A stretch of 50,724 nucleotides of DNA from Annulohypoxylon bovei var. microspora (GCA_022836615.1 MU405397.1:12501-63224); one strand, 5' to 3'. Counted from the first letter of the stretch, positions 1 through 10,962 are shown. A program made the numbers and translations. Notes: generated by a model not told the origin, from the letters alone.

Positions 1-713
1 CTGATCGAGCCGTAGGTCGGATCGATAACATAGCGGCGGGCGGAGTTGGGGGCCTGGTTGTTGTTGGTCGGGACGCCGACCTTGCAGGAGTCCGTCGGCA
101 GCCCGGGTCCCGTGTACACACTTCCTTCGAGACGATCGCATGGCGTGCCCCACGGCACGGCGTCGATGGCCGACTTGTTGTTCCACATGCTGAGGTAGGC
201 GTCCGCGGCCTGCTGGAGGGCCTCGCGGGTGTCGAGCTTGTCGTCATCGATCAGCGTCCAGTTCTCCTTCGACGCGTACTCCAGCGTCTTAGTGGAGTTA
301 AAGAGCCACGACCCCGTTGTCGATACGATCAGGTCGATGAGATAGACGCTCAGGTCGCCCGGGCTGTGGCGGATCTGCGTCCCGATGACGTAGGGCGCGG
401 GCTCGCCCGACACGTTGTGCGTGATGATGAGCTCTGTGAAGGAGGCGCACTCGACGGTGTCGACGATCGTGTGCCGGTGGTCGATCTTGAGCGCGTTGTT
501 GAAGATACCGCCGGTGATCTCGCGCGTCATGTTGTTCTCCATGTACGTGAAGTTTTCGGCGATGTTCTCCAGTTGGGTTAGCTGCCCGCTCTCGTGTGCT
601 TTGACATAGTCGTCTGAGAAAGATTGGATGTATGTCCGGTTGCACTCTGCCGTAACCGTGGGCAACAGAGCCCCGATGGCTGCTGCGCAGATACCTAACA
701 GGCGGTAGTGCAT
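1..713 (-). CDS. Secreted DUF8021-like protein, 3' end cut by window edge
   Basis: An open frame of 237 codons runs from an ATG at 713 to the window edge with no intron, so the C-terminus is missing. The first ~22 residues form a signal peptide (MHYRLLGICAAAIGALL, then an alanine/threonine stretch), so the product should be secreted. Several N-x-S/T sequons follow. The region near residues 200-235 has a pair of cysteines around a SVYTG motif and then an RRYVIDPTYG motif; this matches my memory of the fungal secreted DUF8021 family, whose biochemical role I do not know. The gene is GC-rich and shows strong codon bias compared with the AT-rich flank after it. The gene call is firm because signal peptide and frame agree; the family name is less certain. 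Confidence 0.72.
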   Translation of the reverse strand, partial: MHYRLLGICAAAIGALLPTVTAECNRTYIQSFSDDYVKAHESGQLTQLENIAENFTYMENNMTREITGGIFNNALKIDHRHTIVDTVECASFTELIITHNVSGEPAPYVIGTQIRHSPGDLSVYLIDLIVSTTGSWLFNSTKTLEYASKENWTLIDDDKLDTREALQQAADAYLSMWNNKSAIDAVPWGTPCDRLEGSVYTGPGLPTDSCKVGVPTNNNQAPNSARRYVIDPTYGSI

Positions 714-1433
714 GATGAGGTTTATATTTCCAAATACTAGAGGCGAAGTCCTTAGCGTGTCACTATATCTGACTCGAGATCTAAGGAGAAGTTGTCAGAT
801 TCGTCTATAGTGGAACAGTTTAGTAATAAGTATATGCCTCGGATAGGTCTGCAAAAGTAAGTGCCGTTACCACAACCCCTGGACCTGTCATAGTCAAAGA
901 CATTCCCGGCCCCGGGAGAATAAACGGGAAAATTGCATGATGGCATGCAGCTTAAATCCTGCCCCACGAGCGCTCCGTAGATATTAAAATGCTACCCGGA
1001 ATCTAGTGATGGACGTGCCTTGACCTAAAGGAGTAAACGAGGAGTAAAGATATAGTTTTTTTGGCAGCTTAAGCTCTATGCCCGCATTCTCCTCCTCACG
1101 GATCTTTATTATCTACAGCTTGGCCGCCCCACGTTTTCTAAATCCAGAAAATGGCTAGATTTGGTGTCTCGGCTACTAGTGAGAAGAAATAAACGTCAAC
1201 AAATAACATCTAGAATATTAGTGCTAGAGACATATCTCGAATTCTTGAAGGGGCTAGATTGTTCGAGATCATTACCTAGGCTACCTACTCAGGAGACTGT
1301 TAAAAGGTTGCTGTGATTTGAATTTAACCCGTATGTCTCTTTAGTTTTTTAAAGGGCAATACATATCGCACCTAATTGATATGTCCATAGACATACTTCA
1401 CAAAATAGCTCTCTCATCATCATCGCTAGGTAT
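714..1433. other. Intergenic, no gene seen
   Basis: AT-rich DNA upstream of the DUF8021-like gene and downstream of the NAD(P)-binding gene. A 71-codon minus-strand frame at 752-967 begins with GTG and has no recognisable features. No RNA gene or clear repeat is seen. Confidence 0.6.
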
Positions 1434-2281
1434 TCAAGAGCTACCAGATTTTTTCGCGATCCTTGCTAAATCCTCTGGCATTAACGGCTCTTTCTCGAAG
1501 CCGTTAACAACCTGATCCAACATTGCTTTCGCGAGGTCCACGACGCTAATGCTAGGAATTCCTACAGTTAGTTGTATCATAGTGCCGGCGATAGATTTCA
1601 AGATTTCGCCTGGTGCAGTGATGAAACCCGGCTTGGCGACACCTGCCTCAACCCCGTCGAGCCCGGATGCCAACGCAAGCATCTTAGTTTCCGTATCGCC
1701 CTGGAATGATTTTCTCAGATTCATACTTATGAGGATTGAAGTTCATTTCCAACACTTACCCGCATGAGAGAATATTGTGGTTGGAATCGCGGAGTCTTCG
1801 TCTGATCTCGCTCGGTTGCCGCACCGCTCATATACAGAAACCGGAAAGGTTTTGAGACACCGGACTCGTAAATGGCATTCAATCCTGCAAGGGTACATGT
1901 CTGACAGATACGTTTAACTTCTTCAAAATCGTACATCTTTGATTTCGACGGCGTGATAGCGACCGTCCTAGTCGTAGTCAGCGATGTTTTCGGATTTAAG
2001 ACTTACGTCCGCCATAGAGGAAAATAAATATGGGGTGTTCGTTACCATATACATGCTGAAGCTCCAGAAAATTCTTTCTTGATTTCTTCAGAATAACAAT
2101 CGTAATCTTGCACGACAATACTTCTGAGCTTCGAAGAGTCTGCGCCTTCTGGAAGCTTCTCAGGAGCGGACACCGGCTTGCGGGCTAAGGCTATTACTGA
2201 GGTGATCTCGCTTCTACTTAGGCTTTGACGTATGACCTCTCTAGCTACGAAGCCCGTGGCCCCTGAAATAATTAACTTCAT
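1434..2281 (-). CDS. NAD(P)-binding Rossmann-fold protein (NmrA/SDR-a type)
   Basis: Three exons (2281-2046, 1967-1760, 1700-1434) join to about 236 codons. The N-terminus reads MKLIISGATGFVAREVI, the classic GxxGxxA dinucleotide-binding loop at residues 7-13. The middle has RFLYMSGAATERDQ, the position of the active-site strand in atypical short-chain dehydrogenases. The first intron (GTAACG...CTAG) has a GCTGAC branch site, and the join restores ACIWTVAI in frame. The second (GTAAGT...CCAG) joins LMR to GDTETKML, the usual residue run at this point in the family. Likely a small cytosolic oxidoreductase or NAD(P)H-sensing protein; substrate unknown. It lies alone in AT-rich DNA, and no intact partner gene is next to it. 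Confidence 0.8.
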
Positions 2282-3031
2282 TTTCCTAAATTTGATATGT
2301 TTTCCACTTAGGTTCTCTAAATTTTGACAAGCAAGACGGATTAAAGGGATGATAAGTTGTAAACATAGACCGTTAATAAGTAATTAGAGAAAGAGGTTAC
2401 ACTACCTAAGTGCTCACGTGACACAATGACTCTACACGAGTTGTGCAGACATCCTTTGGCGTTAAAAAGTGTACATTTGGCTAGTGTCATAGAGATAATT
2501 TCAATTAAGCTAATAAGAAGATTGAAAGATGACCGGTGTTGTTGTGTGACAAGTCAACACACCTTTGAATAAAACGGTTTGCATCTACATATTATTAAGG
2601 GGTGAGAATGATTATAACGACAGAAGTAGACGGAACATCACAATTTATATATTTAATTTGTGTGTCTGTTACTTTCAACCGTGAAGCTATTTAGAATTTA
2701 ATTATAAACTACAAGTAATGACAAATTAAATAAATTGCTTAGGGGCTACATAGCTAGGTAGATATCACAGAAGCTAGATCAAAGAAGGGTTGATATCCCC
2801 TATCCTTAACCCCCAACCCTAACCCCACCCATATTCCATAGCTGGATACTTGAGGAATGGCCACTTCAATTATTATATGTATATATTTATTATAATATGT
2901 ACTAGAAGATTAGCTTAAATGGGTCATATTGACATTTTGTGACTAATTGTTCGCTAGGGCGCTAAAAGAATAATATGTTGTTTGTCAAAATCCTAGAAGC
3001 TCAAGACTCAAATACCATAACTTAACTGTAC
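2282..3031. other. AT-rich intergenic region
   Basis: Strongly AT-rich with no coding signal. It holds the short C-rich, telomere-like run annotated at 2806-2830. Confidence 0.6.
2806..2830 (+). repeat. Short degenerate telomere-like CCCTAA run
   Basis: A C-rich run contains one exact ACCCTAACCCC flanked by degenerate TTAACCCCC and CCCACCC. It is about four imperfect units, isolated within AT-rich DNA. It may be an interstitial telomere-like scar or chance. Confidence 0.35.
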
Positions 3032-4001
3032 TCAGCACTTGTTCAGTATGACGTTCCAAGAATGATCGTTCGAAAATATCTATACGAAAACATTAGCATA
3101 TTCATATCGATAGTCGCATTTTAAATGGTTAACTCTTACCTGCCCATGCGTGTAGGAGGTCCAGCTATTACCACCGTTATACGTAGAATGCTGACAGTTG
3201 ATCAAAACTTCGACGGCGTTACTGTATGTCACGGTAATTAGACGCTTTCTGCCAGTTATATCGCGAGGAACCTACTCCGCAATAATGGTACAAGGGATGT
3301 GCGCTGTGTTGCTAGAGTCGTTGCACAAGAAGATACCAGCGCCCGAATTGCAGCTGCTGACAGTACATCCGCCTGCGCCGGGACTTCCCGGGGGAGCAGA
3401 ACAGTCAGCGTTGGCGATGCTATATAGATATCTGACTCCTTCGCCAATCGACTCGGCGTTGACGTCATTACCGTAGGCGCATGTCCAATCCTATAAGAAG
3501 GGTCGCGCGTTAGAAGATAATATATGATACGGCTCGCCAATAGCAGAGTTAGAAAGTAGGGGTAATTGTACGTCTGAAGTTGTGGCCCGCTTCTTGATAG
3601 GCTTTAGGCCTCTCCTCTCTATAGTCGACTGGTTGCTATTCAAGCCTAACTCGTTATCATAGTTGGGATTTATTCCAACGATCTGCTTGTAAATCTCCTG
3701 TAAACCCGGATGTGTTAGACATAACCATACATTAGCTCCACCGTCCTATAACAGAATACTTACTTCCGCGGTGCCCGTGATAGACAAGACAGCTTCACCA
3801 GGCCTGACTTGACCTGTCCATGTTATCTTAGACGTTACGAGATCAGTAATCGTCCTAACAGAGTTCTCAGCTGGCAATGCCTGTGGTATGTTTACATTAG
3901 CAACAGAAAGGAAAGGAAAACACCAATGAGTATGGAGACAAACGTACAGAAGAAGTTGTGACTCCTACGAGAAGGTAAGCAATGATCGGAAGTAACTTCA
4001 T
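3032..4001 (-). CDS. Secreted eight-cysteine protein with Kex2-type propeptide (six exons)
   Basis: Six short exons (4001-3948, 3880-3764, 3697-3572, 3490-3276, 3221-3140, 3079-3032) join to 213 codons; every join keeps frame and uses GT...AG. The start MKLLPIIAYLLVGVTTSS is a signal peptide. A propeptide follows, with RR at 85-86 and a KKR site at 92-94, then a mature region of ~119 residues holding eight cysteines, enough for four disulfides. Motifs include a CND after the fifth cysteine, a THGQ-F run and a terminal WNVIL-x2-C. The pattern resembles small secreted ascomycete proteins whose mature part has GxxYL, PGxxxC and WNV motifs; I do not know a function. Candidate roles are apoplastic effector or antimicrobial protein. 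No single exon is long, so automatic ORF calling would miss it. Introns 3 (GTACAA) and 4 (GTAGGT) have slightly weak donors. Confidence 0.78.
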
Positions 4002-5579
4002 ATTGAACTATACAGGACTATCTTGCGTTACTTCCACCCTACAAAGCAACATTCGAAATCGACAGTTGCAGCCGTGACAATTTTACTATATAACATGACG
4101 GCGCGACGTATATCCTAGCGTTGATACCATATTCCTAACTAAAACAACGTAACTTAACCTGTTTCTCTTTCATTCAACAATTGAGTTGAAATAGGCAAGT
4201 GTCATTATGCAGGATCCGAGTCGTTATTTACGTCTTATTTGTCTGTCGGACTTTAGTGACTTATGACAGTCAATTAAGACCATAGCCACCTCCGCTTTAT
4301 CAGTGCGGCGTGACTATTCGTTGGACTCGGCGATCTATATCGCCGCCATTGGTGGGTTATAGTTCCAAATATAGATAGAGTAGGTAGGTAACTAAACTGC
4401 TAGGGACTTATGGAGGTAGGGAGCATAGCGAGAGATACTATGTGATAGCGCTTATAAGTACCTACGAACCGTAAACTCACCAATAGCTCTAACTAATATA
4501 AGATGTAACGTGCCTTCAATTGCCTTCTGTAGAATCTTGGTATTGTTGGAGGCGTGTACACGGTCCTGTAATGTTTTTCTCCCTGGCACGACTAGGGCTG
4601 CTGCTTAATTATAGGTCAATGGCAATGTCGTCGCGGGCATAGATCTGAATGAGCTCATGAAAGTTTCGAAGCATGCATGAATGAAATAAGCTTAGATTGG
4701 CCTTCGTTACGCCGTATCGCTAATTGGATAGCATGTCTAAAACATCGCGCGGTACTAATATGGTATCCCGTTCTGCCCGTTGTGATGATAGCGGAATATA
4801 CGACGTAAGCCTCATTACAAGGATTTGTGGCACAGCTTGCGGCACAGATGAACAAGGAACATTCAGAAGACGGTCAAGACTGTTCGAGGCCGGGGGATCG
4901 TCCCGGATTTTCGTTGATTGACAGATCTAATCCTTGTCGGCCAACAAGGGGACGTGCTATCATAAGATGATAATCTGGTGATGGTTTGGGCAGTTCAATC
5001 GAGTTTTCATAACTCCTAGCTGCCTACAAAATGTTGAATAGGAGAATCCAATCTTGCTCCTGCGAGGGCGGTGCTTTTATTCCTTTTGTGCCGAGAAAAG
5101 GAGGTGAGCAATCTGGGAAATCCCATGGGGCGCACCGACATTTGCATCATCTCATCTTGCTTAGTGGACTACCGGCCTGCCTTAGCCTGTAATTTCAGCC
5201 CATTTGTGACTTGTTTATTTCCACTTTTATAAGCTGATTCCCTGTCTACACCGTAAGTGGCTTACATACACTGCCATACTACCTACTCGCTGCTCAACAA
5301 GATTCGGGTTGATGGTACCTAGATGGTTATGTCTCCAAATACGTCCCCCCGGCAGTGGTAAAGCTGTATGTAGGAGCTTCCTAGGCAACTAGGCAAAAGA
5401 TGCAGTCAGGCCGCATCCGGTTTAGCCCGGGCTGATATTAGATGGTTTCGTCGATCAGTCTCGGATGTATGTATCATGTATAAGTGAAGGCGCCCGCGGG
5501 CGCAGGTCAACATGCCTTGCCAGAAGCATATGTACGTGGTGTGCTATCAGGTTCGCGCGGTGAACCTCAAGAAGCTACG
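4002..5579. other. Intergenic region, no gene seen
   Basis: 1.6 kb separating the divergently transcribed secreted-protein and GH43 genes, so it must hold both promoters. Short frames of 65-66 codons overlap on both strands near 4655-4921 without features. TAGGTAGGTA occurs at 4381. An in-frame ATG at 5484 would extend the GH43 gene, but the extension carries no signal peptide. Confidence 0.55.
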
Positions 5580-6786
5580 ATGTTATTCGGAACTTTATCA
5601 GTGCTCCTCGCTTCTTTAGCCTCTGTTCGAGCCCAGTACCCGGACCCCGGTGCGTGCTCCGGCGAATGCTTCACCCATGATCCCGCTGTCGTGAAACGCG
5701 CAGATGGCAAATACTTCCGGTTCTCGACCTTGGACTTGATCGGTATCTGGACGGCGGACGACCTAGCGGGGCCATGGACACGGAGCGGAAGCGTGATTCA
5801 GGGCGCTAGCGTCATCAACATGCCAGGGAACGATGTTGTAAGTATCTTGAACACCTTCGTTTCTTTTCGTAGTCGGTTTTGGGGTCTTCTAGTCCTAAGC
5901 TACCTACCTAGCTTTCCCTATTGGCCACTGCCCGCCTAGATAGTATCGACAGAACCTATGGGTCCTGCTAAGACATTTCACAACAACATCTACTGACACT
6001 ATAATGTGATATAGCTATGGGCCCCTGATGTAGTCTATATTCGTGGAAAATACTACTGCTTTTACTCCGTATCGACCTCCTCGAGTCAAACTTCAGCTAT
6101 TGGTTATGCAGTTTCCACCACATTGGAATCTGGGTCTTGGAGCGACCAGGGAACCGTGGTTACCTCAACATCCAGCAGTCCTTACAACGCAATTGACTCT
6201 AACGTCGTCAATGGCACGGGCGATGACGAATGGTATCTGCAGTGGGGTTCTTATTGGAACAACATCTATCAGTCGCGGGCGTCCATCGACGGCGAGTATG
6301 TATTCAGGTCGGGCAATGAGCACCAGATCGCGTATGAGCCATCAGGAAACCACAAAATGGAGGGTGCCTTTATCTGGAAGCGTGACACGACCTGGTACTT
6401 ATTTCTGAGCAGAGGTATCTGTTGCACGTATGACCCCTCTACGGACCCGATCGACCAAGTCTACCATATCACGGTCTGCCGAAGTGATAACCCTGCTGGC
6501 CCGTATGTGGACAAGGACGGTGTTGCATGCACCAATGGTGGAGGTACTACCGTGCTCGCTAGCCACGGAAACACCTACGCTCCAGGAGGACAGGGGGTCT
6601 TCCACGATGATGCGCATGGCGATGTTTTATACTATCATTACTGTAAGTTCTCATCTTCAGCCCACCGGGAAAGTTCACATTTTATTAACTTGTTCGGTAG
6701 TGGATCGTACTGTGGGAGTGAATTATAACCAGTCCAAATTCGGGTGGAATGTTTTGACATGGGTTGACGGATGGCCCACGATATAA
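5580..6786 (+). CDS. GH43 family secreted endo-arabinanase-like glycoside hydrolase
   Basis: Three exons (5580-5837, 6015-6642, 6701-6786) give 323 residues, the usual size of single-domain GH43 arabinanases. I chose the ATG at 5580 because it opens a signal peptide (MLFGTLSVLLASLASVRA); the upstream in-frame ATG at 5484 adds 32 residues in front of it. The GH43 catalytic triad is visible: base D34 in HDPAVV, pKa-modulating D147 in NAIDSN, acid E202 in KMEGAFIW. LWAPDV and YLFLSRGICC are further family motifs, and the C-terminus ends with FGWNVLTW. The five-bladed beta-propeller should act outside the cell on arabinan side chains of plant cell walls. Both introns are GTAAGT...TAG. Intron 1 is 177 nt, long for this window. 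Subfamily 5 (endo-1,5-alpha-L-arabinanase) is my best guess. Confidence 0.9.
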
Positions 6787-7498
6787 TCGTTGCAGGTGCT
6801 GGGAGGTCGTCTGAGACCCTTAAATGAACAATACGATGGATAATACTGCATATATTAATGAATACCCTCTTCCAGAAACATATACAAGACTTTAAGTATT
6901 ACCGGAACAGTCTTGAATTATATAAACATACCTAATGTGTAACCAATACGCAGTGGCATGGTTGTACATGTGTTACAGGCCTCTGACAATCTTGGTGTCA
7001 AGTCTAGGTAGTATTTCATCACCCCTCTTTCTATATGAGATTAACTCGATCTCACCAGTACTCATTCATGGCAATTTGTCACATAGCTACCACGACTACC
7101 CGAAGCCGCGAAAATATAACAACAACAGGATAGTCTGGTGTGAGCCTTCACCCTGAATGGTGTATACGCCAGAGTTAGTGCAGAGCACCGAGAGTCGCTC
7201 CGTGCGGCTTACTAGGGCATCATAGAGGGATTGCGCAGGACACATGCGAGCTCGGGTTTTCCCCCGATCTTGACGTGTATAAGCCAGGACGATAGCCTCG
7301 AGGGCTACGGCTAGCCACAATCCCGTAATAGCTAGTAGGTGCGCTTCTGATATAGCTTAGGCGAGAGTGAGGATGGGATCGCTGGTTGTATTTATGACCC
7401 TGATGATAACTCGGCCGAGCAGGCTGGTTTGGATGATAAGGAGGCTGTGACTGGGTGGCGGCCTGAGACCAGATGCTTCATCGTCTATTGCTAACGGG

Positions 7499-7702
7499 GT
7501 AAAATGACGTCGAAATAAATGAAGCATCTGCGAGCATCTGCTAATGCTAATGTATCGCACTGTCTAAGCTATCCCTTTGACTTCCTATCTAAGGAATCCA
7601 CACGTAATATGGATGACGGTGGAGGTTAATTATGTAATAAGGGGATAATTTAACACATAGTCTAATACGGTAGTATTATCACATGCTCCATTTATTTTGA
7701 AA
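7499..7702. mobile_element. MITE-like element, degraded copy A
   Basis: About 200 bp aligning by eye along its whole length with copy B at 8184-8406. Shared landmarks in the same order are AAATAAATGAAGCAT near the left end, CATCCCTTT-like and CTATCTAAG in the middle, and CATGCTCCATTTATTTTGA at the right end. The left and right termini are inverted relative to each other (AAATAAATG versus CATTTATTT), but the outermost bases of the inverted repeat seen in copy B are lost. Many differences between copies are transitions. No coding capacity. Confidence 0.65.
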
Positions 7703-8183
7703 TCTAATCTTCTATAATTTTGAACTATTATAATATTGTTCAAGAAACGTTTAACCTAAGCGCAGGTCGTTACATGCCGAAGTCGAAGACCATCACGGCT
7801 ATGTCATGAGATGAATGAATCTTAAGCCCGTCATGCCATCTCACAACTGTGGCCTATGCATAATAAGCATAAAGCTTAGAGCTTTTTCTTTGAAATGACT
7901 TCGTAAATCGCGTGGCTTATGAGGGCGGTGATCAACGACACTAGTACACCACCCTTGCATAAATTACCAACATCAAACATAGCTTGGATGTATGTTTGGA
8001 CACAGTAGGAACTAGATGTCAAAACCTAGCATATTGATCGAGTTATGTATTGTGTATTCAATGGGCGCCGTTCGTAATTCCATATCATCCCGAGAAGGGA
8101 TACTATGATCTTAATTCCTATATTGAACCAACACTGAATCCATACCTTTCGTACAATATTTATATACAGCCCCCTTCTGATAT

Positions 8184-8406
8184 CCGGCCAGAATGGCGTC
8201 AAAATAAATGAAGCATGTGCGGGCATGTGCTAATCTTACTATATTGCACCGTGGTTTAAATCATCCCTTTAAGTACCTATCTAAGTAACTTACACGTATT
8301 TTGAATGGCGGTCGAGGCTAATTAGGTAATCATGGGATAGATCAACACACAGTCCAATACAGTGGCATTAGCACATGCTCCATTTATTTTGACGCCATTC
8401 TGCCGG
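8184..8406. mobile_element. MITE-like element, copy B, with ~36-bp terminal inverted repeats
   Basis: A 223-bp non-coding element. The first 37 bases (8184-8220) and the last 36 (8371-8406) are inverted repeats: both read CCGG, then CAGAATGGCGTC, then AAAATAAATG, then AGCATGTGC from the outside in, differing by one extra C and one A/G. No target-site duplication is obvious beside the ends. The interior matches copy A at 7499. Size, terminal repeats and lack of coding fit a non-autonomous DNA transposon (MITE). The transposase superfamily cannot be told from the ends alone. Confidence 0.75.
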
Positions 8407-9345
8407 CAAGCCCGAATGAATAACGAAGTTACGATGATGCCAAGGTCTAACCAAGGTCATCGGCGGCTCTAGGTGGAGCTAATGAAAATCATTCTTCAAG
8501 CCCTCTGTGACACTGACCAAGAAAATGATGAAGCAACGCCACAGAACAGTCACGTATTTCTACATGGAACCCCACCAGACTTGTTGCTATTGTGGTTCGA
8601 ACGGGTTTCTGAACATGCTCCTATTTATTCCAGGCTTGATCTAAGTAACGTGATCGCCGGTTCATGGTGATAAGCGTTTCTCACCAAAGTAAAACTTATG
8701 AATAGACTTAGGAACTCATCCTCTTGAAAGTGGACTTAAATATTTTCTAGACCCAATACGTTTTCCTTGGTCGCATTTTGGTGTTTCCCCAGTACTAAGA
8801 GGAATGTGAAGATTTGCTGTTATGTCTCGCTACTCTAACCGTATCACGAGCCAATACAATTTCGATAGACGTCCAGAAATGCCTCCCAAAATGTCGACTC
8901 TGAAGTCCAGGATGACCCTGACGAACATACCAGTACATACTGAGAGACTGCCCCGTCGAGCCTCATGCATGGGCAACATCGGAGAGAGTCGCCAGGAATC
9001 TATGGATAAGAACAATGATGGTAAGGCGATCGAAATGTGAATGGTATTTCCGTCTATCGATGCTAACTGTTAGCTTGAGGATAGGACTTGGCGACTATGT
9101 TCGTCAGCCTCGTCCTCTTGTCAGGCGATAAAGTCCAGTTCGCTACTCCAATGAAAATATCAAATTTTGCGGCCGGTAGTGTCAAGATGGTCTATCCGAG
9201 ATCTCGGAGAATTAAAACAATGAAAACCCCACCGAGACACTCTCGGGGTATTTAGAGATGGTTAGTTAGATAGGTACGTGAGTCTATCGTTACTGTTAGA
9301 ATCTTGAAATTTCTGCAGTTACTTACCTGTTTCGCTTGAATATAG

Positions 9346-9737
9346 GCCCGAGATCGACCTACAAACGTCAACTACGGCACTGCGGACCTATGTCGAGGCA
9401 AAAGCTTATCTGGATCGTATGAGGAATCGTGCGAGAAGCTATGGGCTTATACTGAGAATGCACCATGGTATTTATGAGGGAAGGGGTGCCGTCTGGGTAT
9501 GAGCTATTTCAATGAACCCGTATCTTTCGAAGAGGTATATCACAGCGTCAGTTTTGGATTGGCGCAAGCTGTCAAAGCTAGGAGAAGCAACAAAGGACAT
9601 TGGGTAAAGTCCTAGACTGAGATTATTAAGAAGGTGGGGGAAACATGCGGCGCCAAGGCAAAGTACTTGTTATGGCCAGGTGAGAAGACTCGAATGCTTG
9701 GATGACAATGGCAAAGAGTGCACATGGGAATAACTTG
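9346..9737 (+). pseudogene. Decayed coding region of unknown family
   Basis: A TATAG acceptor-like site at 9341-9345 precedes about 50 codons of protein-like sequence including TYVEAKAYLDRMRNRARSYG. The frame ends at GTATGA, but a one-base shift continues as MSYFNEPVSFEEVYHSVSF and on to KGHWVKS. A TAG then interrupts it, the frame resumes with TEIIKKVGETCGAKAKYLLW, and it meets TGA twice. The TAG and the first TGA stand where a tryptophan (TGG) would read naturally, so they fit G-to-A changes. I do not recognise the family. The upstream ORF at 8822 may be its first exon. An alternative is chance open frames, but continuity over ~390 bp argues against that. Confidence 0.45.
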
Positions 9738-10047
9738 ACGATACTTGGATTCTGCGAGTAATGTTTAACATTGTAGGGATAGGTAGTTACAAGCCAGTAC
9801 TATTGGAATAGGAATCCTCTTTTGTAGCATCTTCAAAGATATGCTTCATTTTATGACATAAACCAGCTTGATAAGGTTACATCATTGCTTACATAATACA
9901 GAGAGTACATAGGTACCTATCTAGGTGCCCGTACCTATCCGTACATTGAAAGTTCCAACTAAACTACCTTGCTTCAAATGTTCTACAACATCATCTATAC
10001 CCAACACCGCTCTATTAGGAATCACCACCTTCACCTAGTAGGATAGG

Positions 10048-10962
10048 ATGGGGTCTCTCAGCACCTTTCATTTATTTAATGAGCTCCCAAAAGAACTCCG
10101 CCTCTTGATTTGGGAATACCACTTCGAGAGTCATCGCGTTCACGTGGTTCATCCCGCACCTGAGAATGAAAACATAAATGCGAAGAAGGAGGTCTTATCG
10201 TACCGCTGCACCGTTCTAGACCCCGCAACCAACGTCATTGTTGAAGACGCACGCCCCCCTTCCCCGTTAGTCAATCGTGAGGCTCACGAGGTACTCGACT
10301 CGTGTAAACGCGCATGGATCCCTATCACCTTCAACAAGGATTTAGCCGAGTCTATGACGTTGGCCGGTTCCGGAGTGCCTCCTCCGTTCTCTCGGCTTGT
10401 CGCTTCTCAGTCGGTTACTAGACGTGGCAGACCAGAGGCACAGGAACGTCCCGTCTATGTCGACTGGGGCCGTGACATGCTCTACATCTGCGCTTCGCAC
10501 ACCGAGCAGGCTTTCTGGTCATTATGCTCTGCTCCATGGCGTGGCGACGTGCAGAAGTTAGCACTGCTTGTGCCACAATCCGGGTTCCATGGTGCCATAC
10601 CATTTGGACCAACCGCCGTTACCCGCGGTGTTTTTCACTTTATGCAGGGACTCGAGGAGCTATTTGTTGTGCTAATTCCTCAGGCCGGTACTACGCACTC
10701 TGACGATACTTCTAAGGCCTTAGCCGGCCTTCATAGGGACATCCATGGTTTTGTCCCCTACGTCAAGTACCTCAAGGAGGCTGGTCTCGCGACTAACCAC
10801 ATGCTCTACAACCGCACTGCCATGTTATTACGAGAGGCTACATCTAGCGCACCAAGGAAAGTCAAGCTTGAGAGAGTCGTCGATGTCGATTATCTCACTG
10901 GTCCTTTTGGCCACTATCGGCGGAATGTTCGCCTTCCTTTTGCATCAACTGCTTCAACATAA
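10048..10962 (+). CDS. 2EXR domain-containing protein
   Basis: A single exon of 304 codons with no intron. Residues 8-20 read HLFNELPKELRLLIW, followed by RVHVV and, near residue 75, VNREAHEVL. This is the signature of the fungal 2EXR domain, an F-box-like module named for its two ExR motifs (here ELR and a degenerate second copy, REA). The rest is a mixed alpha/beta region with no transmembrane segment. These proteins form very large, variable families in Pezizomycotina, and most have no known function; substrate adaptor roles are often guessed from the F-box likeness. The coding frame is intact, unlike the two broken genes that follow. It points toward the decayed Zn2Cys6 gene with only ~115 bp between stop codons, so the two are tail to tail. 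Confidence 0.85.
   Translation: MGSLSTFHLFNELPKELRLLIWEYHFESHRVHVVHPAPENENINAKKEVLSYRCTVLDPATNVIVEDARPPSPLVNREAHEVLDSCKRAWIPITFNKDLAESMTLAGSGVPPPFSRLVASQSVTRRGRPEAQERPVYVDWGRDMLYICASHTEQAFWSLCSAPWRGDVQKLALLVPQSGFHGAIPFGPTAVTRGVFHFMQGLEELFVVLIPQAGTTHSDDTSKALAGLHRDIHGFVPYVKYLKEAGLATNHMLYNRTAMLLREATSSAPRKVKLERVVDVDYLTGPFGHYRRNVRLPFASTAST

Larger units (their letters stand above)
6787..10047. other. Gene-poor stretch with MITE-like copies and coding debris
   Basis: 3.3 kb with no intact gene. It contains two diverged MITE-like copies (7499-7702, 8184-8406) and a decayed coding region (9346-9737). A short ORF at 8822-9040 (72 codons, ATG) ends near a possible GTAAGG donor and might be a first exon of that debris, but a 325-nt intron would be needed. 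ORFs at 7096-7320 and 8473-8670 have no recognisable features. The piece at 8608-8626 again resembles the right end of the MITE. TAGGTA/TACCTA words cluster at 9910-9938. Confidence 0.55.

Noticed and set aside
752..967. 71-codon Cys-containing minus-strand ORF
   Set aside because: It begins with GTG, not ATG, and has no signal peptide or splice partners.
5484..5579. Upstream start for the GH43 gene
   Set aside because: It would place 32 hydrophilic residues in front of a clear signal peptide.
7096..7320. 74-codon minus-strand ORF in the gene-poor stretch
   Set aside because: It lacks family motifs, and there are no matching exons around it; kept only as part of the intergenic description.
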